Shown piece after piece: positions 7,861 through 16,222 of a DNA stretch of 64,000 nucleotides (positions are counted from its first letter, which is position 1; each line of letters starts with the position of its first letter). The notes under the pieces are model-generated. The model was not told the DNA's origin, did not search any database, and saw only the letters and a program-made list of their open reading frames with translations. The translations under genes were made by a program, and so were the position numbers. This stretch comes from Kamptonema formosum PCC 6407 (GTDB taxonomy: Bacteria; Cyanobacteriota; Cyanobacteriia; Cyanobacteriales; Microcoleaceae), in the NCBI RefSeq assembly GCF_000332155.1, contig NZ_KB235908.1, positions 92,932 through 156,931 of the forward strand, read 5' to 3'.

Positions 7861-10302
7861 TTACAGCGAGTCGATCGCCCCCTGCAACCTCGCCTTATAA
7901 TCCTTCTCACCTCGGTTTGTTTGATTTCGCATACTGTCCTTTTGTAACTCAAGCAACTTCTCATAAATCCGCGATCGCCCCGGAACCTGACACCAATTGC
8001 CAATCGCCTCAGCCAAACCCTCCACCTTTTCAGGCCAATGGCTCGCCTCCTCCTGCAAGTTCTTTGAGTCTTCAGAACTCAACAAATCCCGACAGCCCAC
8101 CAATTGAATAAAAGCTTCCACCTTCTTCTCTGAAGGTGTTGGAGGCTTAATCTCTTTGAGCAGTTCTTCTTGATAGTTCTCCGGCTGGCAGCTATCCACA
8201 AACAAGAATAACGGATAACGCAACCACTGACCGAGGGACTTCGCCCACTGTTTAGCTGTCGATAGCAGTGGAGGCTTGGATTGTATCCAGAGAATCTGTG
8301 AAGATGCAGGATGAGAAGGGTTCTGCCGCTGCCAATCTGCGATCGCCCCCCACAGTTGGCAAACCCCGTCCGGCTGAGCTTTCACCAGTTCGCCCAAACT
8401 TTCGCGATCGTCCGGTGAAAACAGCTCTTGATTTTGAGAAAGCAACTGCTTAAACTTCTCCAGCTTTTGCTGGAAAGCGCGATCGCTCATCCGCAGCCGC
8501 GCCTTTCTCCAAGCCCAAACTCCCCCCCCTACACCCGCAGCAGCCAGCAAGCTCAAAATAACGGCTACCCCAAATGGGTGTAGCGAACCCCCCAGCAACA
8601 AGCGTACTGTAATGGGACTGCTTGCAGTAATCAAACCTGCACTAGAGGCAACAATTGCTCCAGTTCCCAACCCGGCACTGGCGATATAGACGGCATTTTG
8701 TAGCTGGCGATCGCGCTCTTGCTCTGCCTCTTCTTTCGCCCGCAATTGCTGCGAGTAAATACGCTGCCACTCCTTGTCTGCCTCTTCCTTCTCTCGCAGG
8801 GCGAGGACGGAGATGCGATCGCGCTCTCGATCCGCTTCTTCCTTTTCCCTTAAGGCTAGTAAGTACAAACGTTCTCGTTCTTTGGCAGTTTCATCCTGAC
8901 GGCGCATTTCCTCTTGGCGTTGGCGATCGCGTTCTTTGGCAGCTTCGTCTTGTTGTCGTATTTCTTCTAGACGCTGGCGATCGCGCTCTCTCTGAGCAGC
9001 TTCCTGCCGCTGCAAATACTGCAACTGCGAATATTCCTGCATTTCCCGCACTTCGTCGTTCACTTCCCGATAAAGCTGCTCTAGCAGAAATACCTCTTGC
9101 CACTTGCGGTAGCAGCGGTGGTGGTGCTCACGCTGCATTGCTTGGGTGAAGTAACCCCATGCTGTAAACGCCAGCAGTCGGTTGCGGATCTCCTTAAACA
9201 CTGCCGTGTTGTTCTGCACGTCTGCCTCGCTGTCACTACTGAATTTCCACTTCTGAGCAACAGTTGTTGATAGCGATATCAGTGCAAACCGCTGGTGCAG
9301 CGCTAGCAGAAACAGCAGAAAATATTGTTTGCTTAAGTGAGATGGCAGCGTTCCTCGGAAAAATGGGTTTTCCTGGGGAACGTCACACGCCAGGAAAGCA
9401 CTCCCTTCCAACGAACAAATGAACCACTGCTTCTTCGCATAAGGCAGCAGCGCTGGGTGATTGTCAACTAAATCTTCTGGAGCGGGGTCATCTCCCTGGT
9501 TTGCGTTGAAGAAGTTGTGCAATCTATAGCGAAGGTAGGGAATTTCTGTTGTATCGATGTTATCGACATATAAGGCTGTAAAAGGCAGCATTTGTCCAGG
9601 CACAAATACTTCTTGCCACCAAACTCCTGACTCTCCTTCCAAAGAACCACTCCTCAGTAGCTCGCTCAAAATGATGTTCCAGTTGCATTGGCGCGAACCA
9701 TTAGCTTCTTGAGAGAGTTGAGGGAAAAAGGGTTCCCAGGTTTTTTGCCTTGTCGCTTCATTCCATATTTGCTGCTCTGCCTCCAGTCGCACGTTTCTCT
9801 GGGTTTTAATAAAGCGAAAAAAGTGAAGAAAATCTAGCCAATCATTAACCTTATTGGTATCTTTGACCTTACTGGTATCTTTTGGTTGGGTCTGCACAAC
9901 GGCAAATCCAACTCCTACCTGAAACAGGATTAGTTGCACTGCTTCAGTTCCTTCACCTTTTTCGCCAAAGGTAAAGGGTATTTCTCCTTTAGTTTCCCAC
10001 CGAAGTTTCCAGTTAAATTTGCTCGTAAAGCCGAGTGTATTCAGCGCAGCGTAGTTGAGTTTCCAGTAGCGGACTGTTGGAGGATTCCTGTTGGTATCAA
10101 GGTAGTTAGCGATGTGAGCTAGTAAGTCATCCGTTGGAAAAGTATGGGGTTCCCACAGGGGGATATCTCGTTTTGCCCCCGACACTGTAGCGCCATCAAT
10201 CGCTTTAACTCGCGCTTCAAACTCGGACGCTTCAAATAGGAATGGGTAGACAAAATAGATAAATGAAGTTTTCTGATCGACAACTGCTGTTTCAAACATC
10301 AT
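7861..10302 (-). CDS. Membrane-anchored coiled-coil protein linked to the type III locus
   Basis: I do not recognise a named family. From the ATG at 10302 (after AGAGAG; a longer frame reaches 10341) the protein has about 813 residues. Residues 1-400 are a globular region rich in Trp, Phe and Tyr. Residues about 415-535 form a long charged coiled coil with repeated RQRLEEIRQQDEAAKERD-type units. Two hydrophobic segments follow at about 537-562 and 569-597, then a soluble C-terminal domain of about 200 residues. It stands first in the same direction as the CARF gene, 118 bases upstream of it. CRISPR type III loci often include membrane proteins (for example CorA-like) as effectors, so a membrane-acting accessory is a reasonable inference. 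I see no CorA GMN motif. Confidence 0.6.
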   Translation of the reverse strand: MMFETAVVDQKTSFIYFVYPFLFEASEFEARVKAIDGATVSGAKRDIPLWEPHTFPTDDLLAHIANYLDTNRNPPTVRYWKLNYAALNTLGFTSKFNWKLRWETKGEIPFTFGEKGEGTEAVQLILFQVGVGFAVVQTQPKDTSKVKDTNKVNDWLDFLHFFRFIKTQRNVRLEAEQQIWNEATRQKTWEPFFPQLSQEANGSRQCNWNIILSELLRSGSLEGESGVWWQEVFVPGQMLPFTALYVDNIDTTEIPYLRYRLHNFFNANQGDDPAPEDLVDNHPALLPYAKKQWFICSLEGSAFLACDVPQENPFFRGTLPSHLSKQYFLLFLLALHQRFALISLSTTVAQKWKFSSDSEADVQNNTAVFKEIRNRLLAFTAWGYFTQAMQREHHHRCYRKWQEVFLLEQLYREVNDEVREMQEYSQLQYLQRQEAAQRERDRQRLEEIRQQDEAAKERDRQRQEEMRRQDETAKERERLYLLALREKEEADRERDRISVLALREKEEADKEWQRIYSQQLRAKEEAEQERDRQLQNAVYIASAGLGTGAIVASSAGLITASSPITVRLLLGGSLHPFGVAVILSLLAAAGVGGGVWAWRKARLRMSDRAFQQKLEKFKQLLSQNQELFSPDDRESLGELVKAQPDGVCQLWGAIADWQRQNPSHPASSQILWIQSKPPLLSTAKQWAKSLGQWLRYPLFLFVDSCQPENYQEELLKEIKPPTPSEKKVEAFIQLVGCRDLLSSEDSKNLQEEASHWPEKVEGLAEAIGNWCQVPGRSRIYEKLLELQKDSMRNQTNRGEKDYKARLQGAIDSL

Positions 10303-10530
10303 TTTTTCTCTCTGTATCCATTCTAAAATTTTGGTCAGCAAAAATATTAGCGTCTAGTTCAACTATAGATGAAGTTGCAGAGAATAAAGATACTATAGTT
10401 ACAAAAGTATTTTCAAGGAGAAGTATCCTAATTTTTGGCATCCAAGCAGGCGATTGCCCCCACATTGGCAGGCAGCACCCCAATTTTAGGGTTGAATGAC
10501 AGCCAACTCTCCACCGCCACGATTATACCC

Positions 10531-10557
10531 CTCTTCTGTCGCTTAGTGACAGAAGAG
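10531..10557. repeat. Strong hairpin upstream of the membrane protein gene
   Basis: The gap 10303-10713 holds no supported gene. It contains a perfect 10-bp stem, CTCTTCTGTC and GACAGAAGAG around a 7-base loop. No T-run follows on either strand. It lies about 230 bases upstream of the start of the membrane coiled-coil gene and could be a leader structure or a dispersed repeat. Confidence 0.55.
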
Positions 10558-10713
10558 AAGTATCCCTCCCAGCAAAGCAGAGGTTATCAGCCTTGAGCCA
10601 AATTGTTACAGTTTTCAATCGAGCGATCGCACTTTACCAGAGAAGGCGATCGCCAGTACAGCACTTTGCGAGACCAAGAGGTACAGTAAAAACCGCTCAG
10701 ATATTTACTGGTG

Positions 10714-10983
10714 CTAATGTGAATCAATCTCCTCAATTGAAATGGTTTGCTCTCCCTCATATTCCCAATAGAATCTCAGAGCCATCGAAGCCGCAGAACC
10801 CCAAACTTCACCTTTTTTATATCTGTATCGGTGGGTTCTCAAGCTTCTGTATTCAGGCCCTTCTGATGCTATTGTTTGAAAAGCTTTATGGTATTGCTTT
10901 TGAACTTTGACAGGAAGCGATTTCAATTGTTTTTTGACTTGAGGAGAAAACCGTAGCCGAAATTTAGCAGTTTCCTTGCTCAT
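10714..10983 (-). CDS. RelE/ParE-superfamily toxin, orphan
   Basis: This 89-residue protein has the architecture of RelE-like mRNA interferases. The N-terminal helical hairpin is LRFSPQVKKQLKSLPVKVQK, followed by the beta-sheet part with GEVWGSAASMALRFYWEYEG and a final ISIEEIDSH strand. Family members cut ribosome-bound mRNA and are normally neutralised by a co-encoded antitoxin. No antitoxin reading frame is visible in the 71 bases between it and cas2 or directly downstream, so it is either solitary or paired with a gene elsewhere. Superfamily membership is fairly confident; the exact subfamily and activity are not. Confidence 0.65.
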   Translation of the reverse strand: MSKETAKFRLRFSPQVKKQLKSLPVKVQKQYHKAFQTIASEGPEYRSLRTHRYRYKKGEVWGSAASMALRFYWEYEGEQTISIEEIDSH

Positions 10984-11054
10984 AAACCACCAGGGGGAAA
11001 AGGGAGAAAATATCCTCCCCTTTTTCCACCCAATAGCAGGAAGTTTCCCGCTAT

Positions 11055-11333
11055 CTAAACAATGAAAGCCTCATCATCGATTACAAATTTTGGCTGCACT
11101 CCCAACACCTTTACCTTGCACCGACAGTGAGCAGAAAGAGGATAGAATCGGATTTGGTCTTGTCGTTTGTTCAGCAATTTCAACAGCCGTTTTTGCAGTT
11201 GTTCTTGCTGTTTTTCATCCAACACGCACTCAAATACTGACTTCTGAACCCGGCAGCCGCAAGTTTCTAATAACTTAGAAATCTTTAAGCGGCGGCGGTC
11301 ATCTACAATGTCATAGCAGATGAGGTAAAACAT
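11055..11333 (-). CDS. cas2: CRISPR adaptation endonuclease Cas2
   Basis: At 92 residues the protein has the normal Cas2 length. It begins with the ferredoxin-like strand FYLICYDIVDDRRRLKISKL, including the conserved Asp after the first strand, then GCRVQKSVFECVL and a C-terminal IRFYPLS region. Cas2 dimers bridge two Cas1 dimers to insert new spacers. Its ATG overlaps the stop of the cas1 remnant by one base (TAATG), showing that the two were once a coupled operon. Because cas1 is destroyed here, Cas2 has no local partner. Confidence 0.92.
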   Translation of the reverse strand: MFYLICYDIVDDRRRLKISKLLETCGCRVQKSVFECVLDEKQQEQLQKRLLKLLNKRQDQIRFYPLSAHCRCKVKVLGVQPKFVIDDEAFIV

Positions 11334-11502
11334 TACATTTTTGCCAGTATAGGGTATTCATCTTCCAATTCGTTAGCATCGGTAGCAGCGTTATTTTTTG
11401 GCAGTGACCAAACCAGCGGCCGGTAATGCTGAATATCTCCTAACATGCAGGCGATATATTCCCGGACTTGCAATTCTAAACAGTGGCGGTAGGTAACTGT
11501 TC
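11333..11502 (-). pseudogene. cas1: Truncated cas1, last ~55 codons only
   Basis: Reading the minus strand from the insertion sequence border to the TAA that overlaps the cas2 start gives an open frame. It begins TVTYRHCLELQVREYIACML, continues GDIQHYRPLVW, and runs about 20 more residues to the stop. This is the C-terminal end of Cas1, where YRxxLExQ and a final YRP segment are typical. Everything upstream is replaced by the ISL3-type element and unrelated sequence, so the integrase is lost. Homology is inferred from the motif and from the perfect cas1-cas2 coupling. Confidence 0.8.
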
Positions 11503-12794
11503 GGTTCTTTCGTACTTACTATGCTAAAACTTTAGGAAAATGCCAGCTAATCAAAGCTCTAATTTCAAAATTGTTAAAGTTTCTAAATCCAAATCCACAA
11601 CGTTTTAACAATTTTAATTTGTTATTAATTCCTTCTACTATACCGTTGGTTGTTCGGCGTTCAAAATACCCAACTATTTCTCCAAACCACCGTTTGATTG
11701 TTGGGACACTATTCCGATAGTATGGAGCAGCTTTTTCAATCCAATCTATTAGTTTCAATATCCCTTCCCCTAAGCTTTTACTCTTTTCAAATAAAGAGTG
11801 AAATTCTTCCTTTAATGAGTGCATTATTCCTACTAACGGTGAAGCTTCTTTTACTTGGTTCAATTTTTCTTTTTGTTTATTTGATAATTTAACTACGCCT
11901 TTTAATAAGATATATTTACTTCCTTTCAAGCTAGTAAATAATTTAGCTCTTTCCTTAACTTTTAAGGCTTCTGCCGTTTTTTTTTGGTCAACTCTCGCTT
12001 GATTTAACTCTTCATGGATCATTTTTGTAACATGAAATCTGTCCACTGTTACCTCAGCATTTGGGCAAAGTTTTCGCACTAATGATTTATAATTACCACT
12101 CATATCTATACTTACTTCTTCTATCTGTTCTAACACTTCTTCACCCCATTGCCGCATCATTTTTTCTATTTCTGATTGTGTTCGAGATGACACTAGCCCT
12201 ACTAGCTTATGCGTATCTAGGTCTACTAAAACTACAATAAATTTTCCTTGTCCTTTAACCAAACTAATTTCATCTATCCCTAACCGTTTGAGTTGAGCTA
12301 CGTGAATGGGCATGATTGACTCAGCTATAAACATTACCATTGACCAGACTTCTTCATTTGTTAATCCATTATTTTTAGCGACGTTATTAACGTCGCTATG
12401 GATCACCTGTTCGGCAATCATTAGTGCATATCTATTGGTAAAATTTTGACGTTTGGCTACAAAACTTAATGTTTCACTGAAAGGTTTTTCACAATTATTA
12501 CACTTAAATTGCCGCCGATTTACTCTTAAAATTACTTCTCGGTTCCCCATCGGCAAATCTTTAACTAAATGTCCATGATTTTGATGAAGACGATGACTAC
12601 TTCGACCACAGTGTGGGCAGATTGCCGTTTTTGTCTCTACTTTTACTGAGAAAATTAATGTTTCATCTGTTTGTCTGCTGTCTTCTACTATAACTCCGGG
12701 TAGGTTTAGCAGTTTGGTCATTATCTTTTTCATAGTTAACTTTGCTCCCAACAACTATTTACTAATATTTTAGCATAGTAAGTACGAAAGAGCC
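11503..12794. mobile_element. ISL3-family insertion sequence
   Basis: The element is 1,292 bases long and is bounded by 27-bp inverted repeats at 11503-11529 and 12768-12794, beginning GGTTCTTTCGTACTTACT and GGCTCTTTCGTACTTACT (one mismatch in 27). One transposase gene fills it. ISL3 elements normally duplicate 8 bases of target, but the flanks here (AACTGTTC at left, ATCTGAGT at right) do not match. The left flank is a cas1 remnant and the right flank is a pentapeptide-repeat remnant, so the copy probably took part in a deletion or recombination after insertion. Confidence 0.92.
11519..12754 (-). CDS. ISL3-family transposase
   Basis: This is a DDE transposase of 411 residues, the expected length. 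The N-terminus has an ISL3 zinc finger (CPHCGRSSHRLH, then CNNCEKPF). The catalytic triad is placed at the Asp of LGIDEIS, the Asp of SIDMSGNYK and the Glu of GIVEGINNKLKLLKR near the C-terminus. The frame is intact and begins a few bases inside the right inverted repeat; its stop lies in the left one. A second methionine (MKKIM) seven codons in is an alternative start. The enzyme is predicted to be active. Confidence 0.92.
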   Translation of the reverse strand: MLGAKLTMKKIMTKLLNLPGVIVEDSRQTDETLIFSVKVETKTAICPHCGRSSHRLHQNHGHLVKDLPMGNREVILRVNRRQFKCNNCEKPFSETLSFVAKRQNFTNRYALMIAEQVIHSDVNNVAKNNGLTNEEVWSMVMFIAESIMPIHVAQLKRLGIDEISLVKGQGKFIVVLVDLDTHKLVGLVSSRTQSEIEKMMRQWGEEVLEQIEEVSIDMSGNYKSLVRKLCPNAEVTVDRFHVTKMIHEELNQARVDQKKTAEALKVKERAKLFTSLKGSKYILLKGVVKLSNKQKEKLNQVKEASPLVGIMHSLKEEFHSLFEKSKSLGEGILKLIDWIEKAAPYYRNSVPTIKRWFGEIVGYFERRTTNGIVEGINNKLKLLKRCGFGFRNFNNFEIRALISWHFPKVLA

Positions 12795-13069
12795 ATCTGA
12801 GTCTGAGTTCTCTACATAGAACTCGCCTGAGTCGGGCTAATCTCAGCCAAGCTAACCTAAGAGGGGCTAATTTTTTCAAGGCTTCCTTAAATGACGCTTG
12901 CCTTGATAAGGCAGATTTGACAGGCGCGAATTTGAGCTTTGCCGATTTAAGAGGGGCGAGTTTGGATGACGCTAACCTGACTGGAGCTAACTTAACCGGG
13001 GCTAAGCTGACACAAGGACAGTTCTCCTTTCACCGAATCGATTCGCCTACTTCTCCCCACCATTTATAA
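12795..13069 (+). pseudogene. 5'-truncated pentapeptide-repeat gene
   Basis: The frame is open from the right end of the insertion sequence to the TAA at 13067-13069. It reads A(D/N)LxxA repeats: LSRANLSQANLRGANF, LDKADLTGANLSFADL, and so on to ANLTGAKL. Such repeats fold into a quadrilateral beta-helix of usually unknown function. No start codon or ribosome binding site remains because the 5' part is missing at the element border. Confidence 0.8.
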
Positions 13070-13084
13070 ATTTTTATCTCTATA

Positions 13085-13156
13085 ATTTGTAATATGGAAC
13101 CCAAAATGCTGAGTGAGGTTGAGGTGGATGCGCTCGGCGATGGGGATAGAAGATGA
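13085..13156 (+). pseudogene. 3' remnant of a paralogue of the CoiA/GIY-YIG-type gene at 16223
   Basis: The bases from 13085 closely match the 3' end of the gene at 16223-17137. Translated, MEPKMLSEVEVDAL here matches MEPKVLSDVEVDVL there, and the upstream AATTTGTA matches GATTTGTA but with a 2-base loss that shifts the frame. Only about 70 bases are left. Confidence 0.75.
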
Positions 13157-13729
13157 TGCGAGTCAAAATAGAGATGTCAACGGATTAGATAAGTGCGTAG
13201 AAAATATAGCGATCGCTCCCAAGTACAACTATTGACTCTTACACTGTTTAGAGAAGCACTTTGAACTCTTACTACATTGTTGAAGTAGCAACACATAACC
13301 TATTGGGCGATCGCGCTTTTAAAACCGGGATTATGCGATCGCACTCATACGGGAGCGATGGCTATGGGAAAGCAGCGATAGCCGACAAATCACGTCCTTA
13401 CGGTGCTACACATCACCCGCACCCTGTTTTTGGTACGGTTGGCAACACCGGCGAGCCTTCCCTCGACGCTCGTGCCGTGCAGAGTTCTGAGGCTGGCTCA
13501 TCATGGTGTTGCCACAGCATTTTCGGTTTCTAGGAATAGCTTTGTACGGTTTTCTTCTATGCCAATTAATTCAGATTCTTTCACACTGATTGTGGCAAAT
13601 ACGACCAACCCAGTAGGGTTCTCCTGACTGTTCCTCCCACTTAAAAAGCGGCATCATAATAACTGTAAGCAACGAGCTTCAACCCAAACTTTCCTTATAA
13701 AGCTTTAGCAATCTTTGAGGTGACAGATT
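13157..13729. other. Non-coding stretch with structured elements
   Basis: I find no convincing gene in these 570 bases; the short open frames here have no family features. The region carries several HIP1 sites and two inverted-repeat structures, at 13360-13383 (GGCTAT with ATAGCC) and at 13441-13513 (annotated separately). It forms the upstream region of the small heat-shock gene. Confidence 0.5.
13441..13513. other. 73-nt nested stem, possible structured RNA
   Basis: Three nested inverted repeats close on each other: GGCAACACC (13441-13449) with GGTGTTGCC (13505-13513), GAGCC (13453-13457) with GGCTC (13495-13499), and CCTC (13461-13464) with GAGG (13489-13492). All three stems are perfect and separated by short internal loops, leaving a 24-base terminal loop. 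This is typical of a folded RNA or a palindromic repeat. The strand, and whether it is transcribed, cannot be told. Confidence 0.55.
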
Positions 13730-14212
13730 ATGTTGATGCGCTCTTGGCAACCATTCGCAGAAATTGAAACCATCCGCCAGCAACTCGATAAAGCTTTTGA
13801 CCAACTGGCAACAACGAGAGATAACTCAGAAGTCGCTTGGATGCCAGCTCTGGAATTGGCTGATGCTGGGGACAACTTCGTATTAAAAGCGCAACTGCCT
13901 GGAATTGACCCCAAAGACGTTGACGTTCAAGTCACTCGCGAAGCAATTTCTATCTCTGGCGAACGCCGCTACGAAAACATAGAGGCAAAATCTGGCTATG
14001 TCCGCTCTGAATTCCGCTACGGCAAATTCCACCGGGTGCTTCCCTTGCCCGCACGCATTCAAAACGACTCTGTGCAAGCTGAATACAAAGATGGCATTCT
14101 AACGCTAACGCTGCCCAAAGTGGCTGAAGCTCGCAATAAAGTCGTCAAGATTAATTTGGCCGAAATTGCTGGAGCTTCAAGGAATCCCGCTCTGGAACAG
14201 GCTAACCAATAA
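13730..14212 (+). CDS. Small heat-shock protein, Hsp20 family
   Basis: This 160-residue protein is an ATP-independent chaperone that holds unfolding proteins. The N-terminal arm (LMRSWQPFAEIETIRQQLD) leads into an alpha-crystallin domain from about residue 38 to 140. That domain includes LKAQLPGIDPKDVDVQVT, the ISGERR strand, SEFRYGKFHRVLPLP and the conserved GILTLTLPK near its end. The ATG at 13730 follows GAGGTGA. A hairpin with a T-rich tail lies 90 bases after the stop. Length and motifs match HspA proteins of cyanobacteria. Confidence 0.93.
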   Translation: MLMRSWQPFAEIETIRQQLDKAFDQLATTRDNSEVAWMPALELADAGDNFVLKAQLPGIDPKDVDVQVTREAISISGERRYENIEAKSGYVRSEFRYGKFHRVLPLPARIQNDSVQAEYKDGILTLTLPKVAEARNKVVKINLAEIAGASRNPALEQANQ

Positions 14213-14301
14213 GGAGTGGCTGTGCTTAATGGAGTGAGGCAAATTTTCCTTTCATTGTGCCTAATGGGATTTACTTAACAACAACGGAACTGGAAAAGTT
14301 G

Positions 14302-14340
14302 ATACCGGGAGCGACCATTGCTCTCGGTATTCTTTATTTG
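14302..14340 (+). terminator. Rho-independent terminator after the hsp20 gene
   Basis: ATACCGGGAGC (14302-14312) pairs with GCTCTCGGTAT (14320-14330) around a 7-base loop and is followed by TCTTTATTT. It lies about 90 bases after the heat-shock gene stop. The remaining bases to 14670 hold no gene I can support. Confidence 0.6.
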
Positions 14341-14670
14341 GAGAAACCGAGCGAAAAGTTACCTACAGATGCCGTGAACTGACGCTGATTCCAGTTAGTC
14401 TGCAAAAATATTTCACGCTTGCCGGCACTAATTTTATTGAATCTGCTCTCGCGGAGAGAGCATTGGCGATCGCATCCCATCCGAGGCTCATATGAGCTAA
14501 AGTAGCACAGGTAGACAGACCCTGGTAGCTCAAGCGCGATAGTTAAAGCGTCTCAACCAAGTGATATCATCAATTCGGAAAGTAGCAGCCCGATTTGATG
14601 TGAGTAAAGTATCTGTTTAATAACTGATGATTTTCTACTTTCCCAATTCCTAAATAGATATAATTAGCCG

Positions 14671-15480
14671 ATGAATATTCATAGCCTCTTGAGCCAAACC
14701 GAACGCCAACGGGTGAGTGATGGAGCCGTTTTACCCATCTTGAACGGTTGCGAATCCTCTATGAGGCAATTGGTACTGCTTTTGCCACAATTGGGAGATT
14801 TCGACAGCCTTGAATATGCTTGGTGGTTGCAGCGGGACGCTCAACGGCTGGAAGCACAAGGGATAGCAATCCGTGCTGTGGGAATTGGCTCACGCTCATC
14901 GGGTCAGCGATTCTGCGGTTATACAGGATTTCCAAGCGACTGTTTGTTTGTAGATCCCAGTGCCCAACTGCACCAAAAACTTGACCTGTATCGAGGTTTA
15001 TCGTTAAAACTACCCGGTTTATCTGCTGCTATGAATGCTTACCTCAATCTATTGTTCATGTGTGCGGGGATTGGTAGCCCTGGCACTCTGGCAGAAGTAT
15101 GGAGAGGATATCGAGGCGACGCAAGAGCACCTCAATTAATTGGTGATGATGAAATTATTCAGGCTCCCCCTCTTCCACCCCTGAGAGGCTCCACTTTCCG
15201 GTGGGCAGGTGGCAAGGGTTTCCAGCGTCCATTTGAATTGGCAACTTTACGGCTGCGGAATATGGGAGAAGTGCTGAGTCATTGGAAAACCTATGTTCCA
15301 AATGCTGCTTATCTCACTCAACGAGGCGCAACTTTCTTGTTTAATGGTCAGGGAGATTTAATTTACGAGCATCGCGATCGCGCCATCCTTGGTTTCGCTG
15401 CTGATCTGAGCAATCCTCTGAAATTTCTCTCAGAAATGGTGGGTGATGGAGACTCGCTCGGGCAGGGCAATATGCACTAA
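14671..15480 (+). CDS. Peroxiredoxin-like (AhpC/TSA-type) family protein
   Basis: The 269-residue protein belongs to the cyanobacterial peroxiredoxin-like group with a thioredoxin fold. Visible parts are QLVLLLPQLGDFDSLEYAWW near residue 32, LEAQGIAIRAVGIGSR, then FPSDCLFVDPSAQLHQKL, where thioredoxin-fold enzymes carry a strand-helix pair, and RGATFLFNGQGDLIYEHRDR near the end. The first cysteines (residue 27 and CGYTGFPSDC) could be redox active, but the classic AhpC TxxC motif is not clear. It stands alone. A role in peroxide handling is inferred from the family only. Confidence 0.6.
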   Translation: MNIHSLLSQTERQRVSDGAVLPILNGCESSMRQLVLLLPQLGDFDSLEYAWWLQRDAQRLEAQGIAIRAVGIGSRSSGQRFCGYTGFPSDCLFVDPSAQLHQKLDLYRGLSLKLPGLSAAMNAYLNLLFMCAGIGSPGTLAEVWRGYRGDARAPQLIGDDEIIQAPPLPPLRGSTFRWAGGKGFQRPFELATLRLRNMGEVLSHWKTYVPNAAYLTQRGATFLFNGQGDLIYEHRDRAILGFAADLSNPLKFLSEMVGDGDSLGQGNMH

Positions 15481-15893
15481 CTACCACCCTTCTGGTGTGG
15501 GACTGGTAGGAGGTAAGAGTGGTCGATAGCGAATGGGTATGGGCTTACGGATAGGGGGATTCATGCGATCGTACTCAATCCCATCATTATCAACCTGTTA
15601 ATCTCTGCGTTAGTAGGTGCTATTAACGCTGTAGAAACTAGAGTTTGCTTATTTGGTGATTGTAAGGTTGTTAAAATTCCGAGCAGCTGGCACATCCTCT
15701 ATTCAACGATCGATCAAAATACTTTGACCGCTATTGCCCCCCACAGCAAAAACGCTCCGCTCCGCGATGAAAGGTAAAATTGTTTGATTAAATTTAGGGT
15801 AGCGATCGCGGCTGACAATCCACTTTTAACTGTCCTCCTATTCCCGGCGAAAAAACGGGAAAGCCCAACTTTTTACCACAACTGCATAAAGTA
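15481..15893. other. Gap without a recognised gene
   Basis: About 410 bases with no coding frame that I can support. A short perfect hairpin lies near its right end (TTCCCG at 15841-15846 pairing with CGGGAA around a 9-base loop), about 35 bases upstream of the next start codon. Nothing else stands out. Confidence 0.4.
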
Positions 15894-16103
15894 ATGGTCA
15901 AAAAAGAAGAAGACACATCAGATCCACGTAATTATGACGTTCTTTACCAATTGGATCTGGAGCAACTTAGATTTTTTGCCGCTCAATACAAGGTTAAGGG
16001 CTGTCAAACAATGAGTAAATCGGAGATAGTTGAAGCAATTAAGGAATTGAGCCGTATCAGAGACGAACAATACAGGAAATCAAAGCGATCGCGCCGTAAA
16101 TAA
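15894..16103 (+). CDS. Small protein with Rho-N/SAP-like fold
   Basis: This 69-residue protein has the pattern LDLEQLRFFAAQYKVKGCQT followed by MSKSEIVEAIKEL. This is the helix-extended-helix motif of Rho N-terminal and SAP domains, which bind nucleic acid. The C-terminus is very basic (YRKSKRSRRK), which supports DNA or RNA binding. No strong ribosome binding site is visible before the ATG. The upstream bases hold a short hairpin, TTCCCG with CGGGAA. The function is unknown. Confidence 0.55.
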   Translation: MVKKEEDTSDPRNYDVLYQLDLEQLRFFAAQYKVKGCQTMSKSEIVEAIKELSRIRDEQYRKSKRSRRK

Positions 16104-16222
16104 TTCCTATAATTTATTAGCGATCTCCAGAATAATCACTTCTCGACTGTCCCCCCCGACAAAATTGTTAAAATCTAGAAAGCGGGTGCATCTTCAAACC
16201 TGCTTTAAGGAGAATTTTAACA

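Noticed and set aside
8655..9149. 164-codon plus-strand open frame
   Set aside because: It lies entirely opposite the coiled-coil part of the membrane protein gene. Repetitive Glu/Arg codons on the other strand create long Leu/Ala/Arg frames by chance.
11495..12802. Simple insertion of the ISL3 element into cas1
   Set aside because: The 8-base flanks differ and the right flank is pentapeptide-repeat coding sequence instead of the rest of cas1, so a simple insertion does not fit.
13261..13627. Overlapping short open frames upstream of hsp20
   Set aside because: They lie over nested inverted repeats, lack ribosome binding sites and show no family features, so I treat them as chance frames over a structured region.
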